NCBI GenBank assembly: GCA_913009285.1
Contig: CAJVYE010000089.1
Span: 1 to 5,556, forward strand
Length of the DNA stretch: 5,556 nt
Direction of reading: 5' to 3'
From: an uncultured Nitrospirota bacterium
Lineage (GTDB): Bacteria; Nitrospinota; Nitrospinia; SZUA-224
The position numbers and the translations under genes are program-made. The number at the start of each line of letters is the position of its first letter. Position 1 is the stretch's first letter. This document shows, piece by piece, positions 1 to 5,556 of this stretch. The notes beneath the pieces were generated by a model that did not search any database, was not told the DNA's origin, and saw only the letters and a program-made list of their open reading frames with translations.

Positions 1-111
1 TGTGCGCAGCTTGGGTGTGGTACATGTGGTTGAGATAGTATTAGTGCATGACGCTTCCAAGTAGAACTACTCCAATAAAAACTTTTCTGTCTCTTTTCTT
101 TTTTTTTTTTT
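1..111. other. Probable artefactual sequence upstream of a sequencing adapter, with a T homopolymer
   Basis: This stretch precedes a complete Illumina adapter and ends in 13 consecutive T (99-111). Surface-bound P5 oligos carry a T spacer before the P5 sequence, so the T run is probably part of the artefact. Positions 1-98 show no open frame, motif or repeat that I recognise. They may be run-off or noise base calls assembled into a consensus, or a ligated fragment of unrelated DNA. Nothing here should be treated as genome sequence of this organism. Confidence 0.8.
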
Positions 112-169
112 AATGATACGGCGACCACCGAGATCTACACTCTTTCCCTACACGACGCTCTTCCGATCT
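112..169 (+). other. Illumina P5 / TruSeq read-1 adapter (library contamination)
   Basis: The 58 nt agree base for base with the Illumina universal adapter as I know it. They begin AATGATACGGCGACC and end GACGCTCTTCCGATCT, the read-1 primer site that directly abuts an insert. The insert therefore starts at 170, and the trmFO reading frame is open right up to that junction, which confirms the boundary. This is vector/adapter contamination that was not trimmed before assembly, not a biological element. Confidence 0.99.
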
Positions 170-170
170 C

Positions 171-1226
171 TTAGCACTGGCTGTAGATCGCAATAGATTT
201 GGTTCTATTATAACAGAGATCATTAGCAGACATACAAATATAGAAGTAGTGCGCAAGGAAGTAACAGATATACCTCTGGATTCAATTGTGATCATTGCCT
301 CAGGACCTCTTACATCAGATAGTTTAGGAGAGCACATAAAGGAATTGGTCAATGAGAAGCATCTATATTTCTATGATGCTATATCACCAATAGTAGATGG
401 TGAGTCGATAGATTATAAGAAGGTATTCTTTGGATCGAGGTATAACAAGGGTGGAGCAGATTATATCAATTGTCCTATGTCAAAGGAAGAGTATTATTGT
501 TTCTGGGAAAATTTATTAAAAGGCAGGAGGGTCCCTCTGAGAGATTTTGAGAACATAACCTACTTTGAGGGGTGTATGCCGATAGAGGTAATGGCAGAGA
601 GGGGTAAAGATACGCTCACCTTTGGGCCTTTTAAACCAGTGGGACTTCAGAGGCCAGATAATGGAGAAAGACCGTATGCAGTGGTTCAACTCAGAAAAGA
701 GGATGCAGAGGGAAGGTTATATAATATGGTTGGAATGCAGACCAAGCTTACCTATAGCGAACAGAGGAGGATATTTCGAACCATACCGGGCCTTGAAAGG
801 GTAGAGTTCGTCCGGTATGGGAGTGTCCATAGAAATACATTCATAAACTCACCAAGGTTATTGATCCCCACACTTCAGTTGAAGGGAAGGGATAGGACCC
901 TCTTTGCAGGACAGATTACCGGGGTGGAGGGATATATCGAATCGGCAGCCACAGGGCTATTAGCAGGGATAAATTCTTCGAATATTATAAAGGGAGAAGA
1001 GCTTCAGATATTTCCTAATACCACATCTATAGGAGCATTGGTGAGATACATAACTACAGCCGATTCGAGGAATTTCCAGCCAATGAATATCAATTTTGGA
1101 TTATTTCCACCCCTGAAAGAAAGGATCAAAGAGAGGTCTCTCAGGAATAAGAAGATTGTTCAGAGGGCATTGGATGATTTAGATAAAATAAGGGCACAAG
1201 GCACAAGGTATAAGGCTAAACCATAA
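171..1226 (+). CDS. trmFO: Methylenetetrahydrofolate--tRNA-(uracil-5-)-methyltransferase TrmFO, 5'-truncated
   Basis: TrmFO is a cytoplasmic flavoenzyme that makes m5U54 in the T-loop of tRNA, taking carbon from 5,10-methylene-THF and reducing it with FADH2/NAD(P)H. The frame is open from the adapter junction. The first residues read LALAVDRNRFGS, matching the family's ALAVDR segment near residue 95 of about 435. About 351 residues remain, and the N-terminal FAD-binding GxGxxG region and the CSNS-type cysteine motif are missing. Still visible are ASGPLTS, LYFYDAISPIV, SRYNKGGADYINCPM, FEGCMPIEVMAERG (Cys codon 573-575, equivalent to catalytic Cys226 of the Bacillus subtilis enzyme), RPYAVVQLR, YGSVHRNTFINSP, AGQITGVEGYIESAATGLLAG and NFQPMNINFGL. 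The GTG at 249 lies mid-domain and is not the real start. The truncation is an assembly edge, not evidence of a pseudogene. A 44-nt repeat-bearing gap separates it from nagZ. Confidence 0.96.
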   Translation, partial: LALAVDRNRFGSIITEIISRHTNIEVVRKEVTDIPLDSIVIIASGPLTSDSLGEHIKELVNEKHLYFYDAISPIVDGESIDYKKVFFGSRYNKGGADYINCPMSKEEYYCFWENLLKGRRVPLRDFENITYFEGCMPIEVMAERGKDTLTFGPFKPVGLQRPDNGERPYAVVQLRKEDAEGRLYNMVGMQTKLTYSEQRRIFRTIPGLERVEFVRYGSVHRNTFINSPRLLIPTLQLKGRDRTLFAGQITGVEGYIESAATGLLAGINSSNIIKGEELQIFPNTTSIGALVRYITTADSRNFQPMNINFGLFPPLKERIKERSLRNKKIVQRALDDLDKIRAQGTRYKAKP

Positions 1227-1261
1227 ATCTTCACCTTAAGCCCTGAGCCTTGCACCTTAAG
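1193..1261. repeat. Inverted pair of degenerate heptanucleotide (RCCTTRN) arrays
   Basis: On the + strand, four 7-nt units run without a gap from 1233 to 1260: ACCTTAA, GCCCTGA, GCCTTGC, ACCTTAA. The same type of unit occurs in the opposite orientation at 1196-1216; read on the - strand it is GCCTTAT, ACCTTGT, GCCTTGT. The two arrays face each other, and 1205-1217 can pair with 1246-1258 at 12 of 13 positions, counting one G-U, around a 28-nt loop. The left array encodes the last residues of TrmFO (roughly RAQGTRYKA), so the repeat extends into the gene's 3' end. No U-tract follows, so I do not call an intrinsic terminator. It resembles the short tandem heptamer repeats known from some bacterial genomes; its function is unknown. 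Confidence 0.7.
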
Positions 1262-1270
1262 TACAAGATA

Positions 1271-2320
1271 ATGAGTGATAAACCGCATATTCAATATTCC
1301 ACTATAATAGAGGATCTGTCGATAGAGGATAAGATCGGGCAGATGCTAATGGTGGGCTTTGAGGGGAAATCACTATCAGAAGGGATAGCAGAGCTGATTA
1401 TTAAATACAGGATAGGGGGAGTTATTCTATTTTCGCATAATATCGAGACTCCCAGGCAGATCAGTATCCTGTGTCATCAATTGCAAGAATGTGCACGTTC
1501 AGCTGGTCATAAGATGCCACTATTTATCTCTGTGGATCAGGAGGGTGGACGTGTGTCACGATTTAAGGCCCCTTTTCTACAGTTTCCAGGGAGTGGGGAA
1601 CTTGGCGCTAAGGATTCAGAGGAACTTGTAGAGTCGAATGCCAGGGCCATAGGGAAAGAATTGCAGAGGATAGGGATAAATCTGAACCTTGCTCCTGTAT
1701 TGGATGTAAACACTAATCCTCAAAATCCTGTTATCGGGGATAGGGCCTTTGGTGCGGATCCGGATATGGTATCACGTTTAGGGGTAGCAGCTATTAAGGG
1801 ATTTCAGGAGAGTGGCATTATTCCTGTGGGAAAACATTTTCCAGGTCACGGGGATACCTGTGTTGATTCCCATAAAGAGTTGCCTATAGTAAATCATGGT
1901 TTGGATCGTATAAAGGAGGTGGAACTGAGACCATTCTCTGCTGCAATCAAATCAGGGTTAAATGCAATTATGACTGCCCATGTCGTCTATTCCAGGATCG
2001 ATCCTGATTATCCTGCAACACTATCAAAAAGGATTCTTAAAGGTATCATGAGGGAGGATATGGGATTTAAAGGGTTAATAATTACTGATGATCTTAAGAT
2101 GAAAGCAATAACTAAGAACTACAACTTTAGAGATGTCGTGGTTCTTGCAGTAAATGCAGGTGCTGATATCCTCCTTATCTGCCATGATAAGGAGAGAGAG
2201 GTGAGGGGATATAAAGAGCTGATGGATGGTATGGAAAAGGGGATTATTTCGGTGGAGAGAGTAGATGAATCTGTTAAAAGGATATTAAAATTAAAGAAAT
2301 CTATTGTAAGACCTGGTTGA
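1271..2320 (+). CDS. nagZ: Beta-N-acetylhexosaminidase NagZ (glycoside hydrolase family 3)
   Basis: NagZ removes terminal beta-1,4-linked GlcNAc from GlcNAc-anhydroMurNAc muropeptides during cell-wall recycling, by a retaining double-displacement mechanism. The 349-residue product is one TIM-barrel domain, the usual length for Gram-negative NagZ. It shows IGQMLMVGF (22-30), DQEGGRVSRF (89-98), LNLAPVLDVN (138-147), the NagZ signature KHFPGHGDT (188-196) followed by D199/H201 (the Asp-His acid/base dyad), TAHVVY (235-240) and GLIITDDLKM (268-277), with D273 as expected nucleophile. No signal peptide or membrane helix is seen, so it is probably cytosolic. I chose ATG at 1271. An in-frame TTG at 1250 would add seven residues (MHLKYKI) but lies inside the heptamer array and has no better ribosome site. 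No clear Shine-Dalgarno precedes either start. It may be co-transcribed with trmFO, 44 nt upstream. Confidence 0.96.
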   Translation: MSDKPHIQYSTIIEDLSIEDKIGQMLMVGFEGKSLSEGIAELIIKYRIGGVILFSHNIETPRQISILCHQLQECARSAGHKMPLFISVDQEGGRVSRFKAPFLQFPGSGELGAKDSEELVESNARAIGKELQRIGINLNLAPVLDVNTNPQNPVIGDRAFGADPDMVSRLGVAAIKGFQESGIIPVGKHFPGHGDTCVDSHKELPIVNHGLDRIKEVELRPFSAAIKSGLNAIMTAHVVYSRIDPDYPATLSKRILKGIMREDMGFKGLIITDDLKMKAITKNYNFRDVVVLAVNAGADILLICHDKEREVRGYKELMDGMEKGIISVERVDESVKRILKLKKSIVRPG

Positions 2321-2387
2321 TTCTGATATATTTTCATTGATAGAATCCCAATAAATGTTAGAAATTCAAGATACTTAATAGCTACTA

Positions 2388-2424
2388 ACTTTAGTTCACT
2401 TTAGACACTTTAGTTCACTTGTAG
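2388..2424 (+). repeat. ACTTTAG short repeats upstream of the bactofilin gene
   Basis: The word ACTTTAG occurs at 2388-2394, 2398-2404 and 2407-2413, with a variant ACTTGTAG at 2417-2424. A 14-nt stretch, ACTTTAGTTCACTT, is exactly duplicated (2388-2401 and 2407-2420, 19 nt apart). The array ends inside the Shine-Dalgarno of the downstream gene, so it lies in its likely 5' leader. It could be a protein-binding site made of direct repeats or a degenerate repeat like those in the two neighbouring gaps. The rest of the gap (2321-2387) is AT-rich, and I see no convincing -35/-10 pair or terminator in it. Confidence 0.6.
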
Positions 2425-2430
2425 GGGGAG
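2423..2430 (+). promoter_or_regulatory. Strong Shine-Dalgarno site of the bactofilin-TPR gene
   Basis: AGGGGGAG stands 5 nt before the ATG at 2436 and is complementary to the anti-Shine-Dalgarno sequence with a near-ideal spacer. It fixes the start of the bactofilin-TPR gene. It is the only clear ribosome site next to a start codon in this window. Confidence 0.85.
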
Positions 2431-2435
2431 AATTT

Positions 2436-4229
2436 ATGAGAAAGAGATCTAAATCAGAAATGAGTGATTTGGATTCCTTTTTCGGAAAGGGGATCAGTCT
2501 TAAGGGCATATTAAAGGCTAGAGGTACCATCAGGTTTGATGGGAAGATGGAAGGGGAGATTACAAGCGATACATTTATTCTGGGTGAAAGTGGAACTATA
2601 AATGCAGATATTAAGGTCAGGGCATTTATAAATATTGGGAGGATAAAAGGAAATGTCTCTGCTCTTGAGAAGGTTACCCTATATAAAAACAGTAGTCTCG
2701 ATGGTAACATTGAAACAGCCAAGTTGATCATTGAAGAAGGAGCACGTTTCGAAGGTAATTGTAAGATGTATGAGATGGAGAAGGTGGTGGAGAAGGAGAA
2801 AAATGTTATTAAGGCTATACCGCAGAAGAGAGAATGGGAGAAGAGGAAGGTTGCAGCGGTTATTGTTATTGCATTGGTGATATCCTCCTTTCTCATTTTT
2901 GGTTCATCGGCTGGCAAGAGACTCAGTGGACTATTTGTTGACAATCCTATCAGGCATATAGATTCCGGGTTTCAGTATTTAGAAAAGGGGAATTTGAAAT
3001 ATTCCTTATCAGAGTTCAAAAAGGCAATTGAGATGGATGACTCTAATTTTAAGGGGTATCTGGGTATAGGTGAGGTTTTGAAAATAAAAGGACTAGAGGA
3101 TAGGGCTATTCAGTATTTTAAGAAGGCAGTGGAGCTTAAACCAGATTGTGTAGAAGGTCGTCTGGGACTCGGAGAGATATATACCAGGAAAAGCTTAGAT
3201 GATAAGGCACTGGTTGAGTTCAGAAAGGTTTTGGAATTAGATACCTCCAATTTAGATGCTCATTTAGGTTTAGGTGCGATTTTGAAGAGAAAAGGAGTTA
3301 AGGATGAGGCGATATTAGAGTATGAAAAGGTAGTAGAGCTTAAACCAGATAGTGTAGAGGCTCATCAGAGGCTTGGAGAGATATATGCTGGAAAGGGATT
3401 AGATGATAAGGCATTGATTGAGTTCAGAAGAGTTGTGGAGTTAGATATTTCCAATTTAGATGCTCATTTAGGTTTAGGAGAGGTTTTTAAGAGAAAAGGT
3501 CTGGAGGATGAGGCGATATTAGAGTATGAAAAGGCAGTGAAACTTAAACCAGATAGTGTAGAGGGTCATCTGAGGCTCGGAGAGATATATGCCGGGAGGG
3601 GGTTAAATGATCAGGCATTAGAGGAATTTAAGAGGGTTGTAGAATTAGATCCTTCTAATTTCAGAGGGCATTTAGGCATGGGTGATACCTTAAAGGCCAG
3701 GGGATTGGTTAATAAGGCACTCTTTGAGTATAAAATCGTTGTAGAGCTTGAGCCCAGGAATGGGATCGGTTATTATAAATTGGGAGAAATATACAGTAGT
3801 AAAAGATTATATAGTGAAGCTGTGATAAAATTTTTAAAGGCCATTGAACTGAATCCTAATGACTTCAGGGTGTATGTAGTCCTGGCAAATGTTTATAGCA
3901 GAAGGGGATGGTATTCCAAGGCCATAAAGGAGTGCGAGAAGGCGCTGGATATTAATCATGACTATCCTCCTGCCCAAAACAGGATCGCCTGGTTATATGC
4001 CAAGAAGGGTGTTGAATTGGATAAGGGAATAGAATTGTCAAAGAGATCGATTGAAATGAGTCCTGATACAGCAGAATATATTGATACACTATCTGAGATA
4101 TATTATAAAAAGGGTATGTTTGATACAGCCATTGAGAATATAGAGGTGGCTATCAAACTTGACCCTGATTATGAGTATTATAGAAAACAGTTACAGAAAT
4201 TCAAGAGGGCTAAAGAAAGAAGTAAATAA
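2436..4229 (+). CDS. Membrane-anchored bactofilin-TPR fusion protein
   Basis: This 597-residue protein has three parts. Residues about 12-112 form a bactofilin (polymer-forming cytoskeletal, DUF583) domain, with the repeating beta-helix pattern seen in ISLKGILKARGTIRFDG, MEGEITSDTFILGESG and GNVSALEKVTLYKNSSLDG. A charged linker (113-138) leads to one hydrophobic helix at 139-156. Twelve TPR units of 34 residues follow (172-579; unit 11 has 35), then a basic tail. More positive charge before the helix (KREWEKRK) than after it suggests bactofilin in the cytoplasm and TPRs outside; this is inference. Bactofilins polymerise without nucleotide and often position cell-wall or envelope enzymes, while TPRs bind partner proteins, so a transmembrane scaffold is likely. 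Ordinary bactofilins are only about 100-200 residues. The start is fixed by AGGGGGAG. An 83-nt gap leads to the AlkP-type hydrolase gene, a possible partner. I know no established gene name for this architecture. Confidence 0.93.
   Translation: MRKRSKSEMSDLDSFFGKGISLKGILKARGTIRFDGKMEGEITSDTFILGESGTINADIKVRAFINIGRIKGNVSALEKVTLYKNSSLDGNIETAKLIIEEGARFEGNCKMYEMEKVVEKEKNVIKAIPQKREWEKRKVAAVIVIALVISSFLIFGSSAGKRLSGLFVDNPIRHIDSGFQYLEKGNLKYSLSEFKKAIEMDDSNFKGYLGIGEVLKIKGLEDRAIQYFKKAVELKPDCVEGRLGLGEIYTRKSLDDKALVEFRKVLELDTSNLDAHLGLGAILKRKGVKDEAILEYEKVVELKPDSVEAHQRLGEIYAGKGLDDKALIEFRRVVELDISNLDAHLGLGEVFKRKGLEDEAILEYEKAVKLKPDSVEGHLRLGEIYAGRGLNDQALEEFKRVVELDPSNFRGHLGMGDTLKARGLVNKALFEYKIVVELEPRNGIGYYKLGEIYSSKRLYSEAVIKFLKAIELNPNDFRVYVVLANVYSRRGWYSKAIKECEKALDINHDYPPAQNRIAWLYAKKGVELDKGIELSKRSIEMSPDTAEYIDTLSEIYYKKGMFDTAIENIEVAIKLDPDYEYYRKQLQKFKRAKERSK
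3150..3761 (+). repeat. 204-bp (68-residue) in-frame tandem super-repeat within the TPR array
   Basis: TPR units 3-8 alternate between two types: units 3, 5 and 7 (VE..., LGEIYAGKGLDDKAL, ELDxSN) and units 4, 6 and 8 (LDAHLGLG, KRKGLEDEAILEYEK, LKPDS). Three copies therefore lie at 3150-3353, 3354-3557 and 3558-3761. Copies 1 and 2 share exact DNA runs at the 204-bp offset, for example 3246-3274 with 3450-3478 (29 nt) and 3301-3330 with 3505-3534 (30 nt). By my count, unit 4 matches unit 6 at 27 of 34 residues and unit 5 matches unit 7 at 26 of 34. The third copy has diverged most in its second half. This points to fairly recent internal duplication. Confidence 0.9.
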
Positions 4230-4300
4230 TTTTCGATTGTCGATTTTAGATTTAAAGAAGGGGGAGGGAAGATAAATTTTTGGCGTCAATCGAAAATCAA
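4229..4300. repeat. Inverted pair of degenerate heptanucleotide (TCGATTN) arrays
   Basis: On the + strand, TCGATTG, TCGATTT and TAGATTT follow one another at 4233-4253 with a 7-nt period. Facing them on the - strand are TCGATTG and TTGATTT (complement of 4287-4300). The outer arms 4229-4239 and 4287-4297 are perfectly complementary over 11 bp around a 47-nt loop. The loop holds a polypurine run, GGGGGAGGGAAG (4260-4271), that looks like a Shine-Dalgarno but lies over 40 nt from the next start. The array sits directly after the bactofilin-TPR stop codon. No T-run follows the right arm, so an intrinsic terminator is not supported. Confidence 0.7.
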
Positions 4301-4312
4301 AAATAACTTGAT

Positions 4313-5556
4313 ATGGGACTATTTTCAGGACTTACAAGGGGAATAAGGAAACATCAGCCCAAGGTGGTAATGATAGGTATCGATGGTGTCCCATATACCT
4401 TGCTTAAGAGATTTATTGACAATAAGATAATGCCGAATCTTGCAGAGATTGTCGATCAGGGGACTATGAGTCAGATGGATACCTCATTACCTGAGGTTTC
4501 GTCAGTTGCCTGGACCTCCTTTATGACAGGCAAGAATCCTGCAGGGCATGGCATATATGGGTTTATGGATTTACAGCCCAATACATACAGAATGTATTTC
4601 CCCAATTCCGGGAATGTAAGATGTGATACACTGTGGGATATATTGGGGAAGAACGAAAAGAGATCCATTGTTATTAATGTCCCATCCACCTATCCTGCCA
4701 GAGAGATACAAGGTATCCTTGTTTCTGGTTTTGTCTCTATAGATCTTAGGAAGGCAACCTATCCGGAGTCTGCATTTGACTATCTCAACACGATGGGATA
4801 CAGGATCGATGTGGACACTATAAAGGCGCGGGAATCTTTAGACCATCTAATAGAGGATCTCGATATGACATTGACAAAAAGGATAGAGGCCATATTCCAC
4901 TTCTGGGATACAGAGGAGTGGGATTTTTTTATGGGAACAATAACCTGCACTGACAGACTTCATCATTTCCTCTGGGATGCGATAGAAGATGAGGATCATC
5001 GATATCACAGTGTCTTTATAGATTTTTATAAACGGCTAGATGGTTTTATTGGTGAGATATACGACCGTTGTATGTCACAACATAGCTCACATTCTCCACC
5101 TACCTTTATCCTTATGTCTGACCATGGGTTTGTAGGGATAAAGAGGGAGGTATATTTGAATACATGGATGAAGGAGAACGGTTATTTTAGGATTTCAAAA
5201 GAGAGATCCGATTATTTCCTACCTGATATTCTTGAAGATATTGATGAAGGGACAAAGGCATTTGTGATGGACCCCTCTAGGATTTATATAAACCTAAAAG
5301 AAAAGTATCCTAAAGGGAGTGTTGAGCCGGGGAAGGAATATGAGGATCTCAGGGATGAATTGACTGAGAAGATGCTGTCACTAAAGATAGGTGATTCTGG
5401 ATCAGGTGAAAATGACCCTGATTCCCCTATTATCTCAGCAGTCTATAAAAAGGAGGATATATATAAAGGTCCTTATTTTGATTCAGCCCCAGATATTGTT
5501 CTCTTACCTCATTATGGATATGACCTGAAGGGGGCTATAAAGGGAGACATTCTATT
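4313..5556 (+). CDS. AlkP-superfamily phosphohydrolase/phosphodiesterase, 3'-truncated
   Basis: The product belongs to the type I phosphodiesterase/nucleotide pyrophosphatase branch of the alkaline phosphatase superfamily (the family often annotated as predicted AlkP phosphohydrolase or phosphomutase). These enzymes use two metal ions and a Ser/Thr nucleophile to cleave phosphoesters; the substrate here is unknown. The 414 visible residues show VVMIGIDGVP with metal ligand D24, LPEVSSVAWTSFMTGKNPAGHGIYGF with probable nucleophile S63 (TCG, 4499-4501), VINVPSTYPA (120-129), TDRLHHFLWD with D214 and H218, and MSDHGF with D270/H271. The expected last metal-binding histidine would follow APDIVLLPHYGYDLKG and lies beyond the window. 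No signal peptide or membrane helix is visible, so it seems cytoplasmic, at least in its N-terminal part. ATG at 4313 is the first start after the in-frame TAA at 4304-4306; no Shine-Dalgarno precedes it. It lies 83 nt behind the bactofilin-TPR gene on the same strand. Confidence 0.92.
   Translation, partial: MGLFSGLTRGIRKHQPKVVMIGIDGVPYTLLKRFIDNKIMPNLAEIVDQGTMSQMDTSLPEVSSVAWTSFMTGKNPAGHGIYGFMDLQPNTYRMYFPNSGNVRCDTLWDILGKNEKRSIVINVPSTYPAREIQGILVSGFVSIDLRKATYPESAFDYLNTMGYRIDVDTIKARESLDHLIEDLDMTLTKRIEAIFHFWDTEEWDFFMGTITCTDRLHHFLWDAIEDEDHRYHSVFIDFYKRLDGFIGEIYDRCMSQHSSHSPPTFILMSDHGFVGIKREVYLNTWMKENGYFRISKERSDYFLPDILEDIDEGTKAFVMDPSRIYINLKEKYPKGSVEPGKEYEDLRDELTEKMLSLKIGDSGSGENDPDSPIISAVYKKEDIYKGPYFDSAPDIVLLPHYGYDLKGAIKGDIL

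Noticed and set aside
87..95. CTGTCTCTT, which matches 9 nt of the Nextera/Tn5 mosaic end
   Set aside because: Only 9 of 19 positions of the mosaic end match, so chance is likely and it does not show that a transposase library was used.
622..804. 60-codon + strand frame inside trmFO
   Set aside because: It is out of frame with strongly conserved TrmFO motifs and has no independent support.
2119..2337. Open frame on the - strand over the end of nagZ
   Set aside because: It is antisense to conserved GH3 coding sequence and shows no motif or ribosome site.
2396..2944. Long open frame (182 codons) on the - strand opposite the bactofilin domain
   Set aside because: It is antisense to a well-supported domain, its hydrophobic, Ser/Ile-rich composition is that of a complement shadow, and it has no recognisable family motif.
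4229..4297. Inverted repeat as a rho-independent terminator
   Set aside because: The loop is 47 nt, the stem is AT-rich and no T-run follows on the + strand.
4280..4306. Possible 8-codon leader peptide (TTG start, MASIENQK) after a GGGGAGGG run
   Set aside because: The frame is made mostly of the heptamer repeat, the start is TTG with an 11-nt spacer, and there is no attenuator-like codon run. It is too weak to call.
4471..4689. Open frame on the - strand within the AlkP gene
   Set aside because: It overlaps the nucleophile region of the AlkP-type enzyme and is a composition shadow.
1..5556. CRISPR arrays, tRNA genes, transposases or defence systems
   Set aside because: I saw no direct repeats with spacers of constant length, no tRNA-like cloverleaf and no transposase or nuclease motifs on either strand.

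Overview
This looks like the end of an assembled contig from an uncultured, moderately AT-rich bacterium. The codon use is rich in AGG/AGA for arginine and ATA for isoleucine. No rRNA or strong taxonomic marker is present, so I do not name a phylum. TrmFO (the folate/FAD-dependent tRNA m5U54 methylase), a single-domain NagZ without a signal peptide, and a bactofilin fit a diderm, non-gammaproteobacterial lineage, but this is inference.

Positions 1-169 are not native genome sequence. Positions 112-169 match the 58-nt Illumina P5/read-1 adapter base for base. It is preceded by a T run (99-111), like the spacer of flow-cell-bound P5 oligos, and by about 98 nt with no recognisable content. Genuine sequence starts at about 170, inside trmFO.

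Four genes follow, all on the + strand: (1) trmFO, lacking roughly its first 85-95 residues (171-1226); (2) nagZ, a family GH3 beta-N-acetylhexosaminidase of peptidoglycan turnover (1271-2320); (3) a 597-residue protein joining an N-terminal bactofilin domain, one transmembrane helix and about twelve TPR units (2436-4229); (4) a predicted AlkP-superfamily phosphohydrolase/phosphodiesterase that runs off the right edge (4313-5556).

The most interesting object is the bactofilin-TM-TPR fusion. A self-polymerising cytoskeletal domain appears to be tethered through the membrane to a long TPR scaffold, next to an AlkP-type hydrolase. A membrane-spanning envelope scaffold is a reasonable hypothesis but is not demonstrated. 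Its TPR array also carries a 68-residue (204-bp) two-TPR super-repeat, which points to recent internal duplication.

All three intergenic gaps contain short degenerate repeats. Two of them are 7-nt-period arrays in inverted arrangement: the RCCTTRN type between trmFO and nagZ, and the TCGATTN type before the AlkP gene. The third holds ACTTTAG words at 9-10-nt spacing. The two genes directly behind the inverted heptamer arrays lack a visible Shine-Dalgarno sequence, whereas the bactofilin gene has a strong one.
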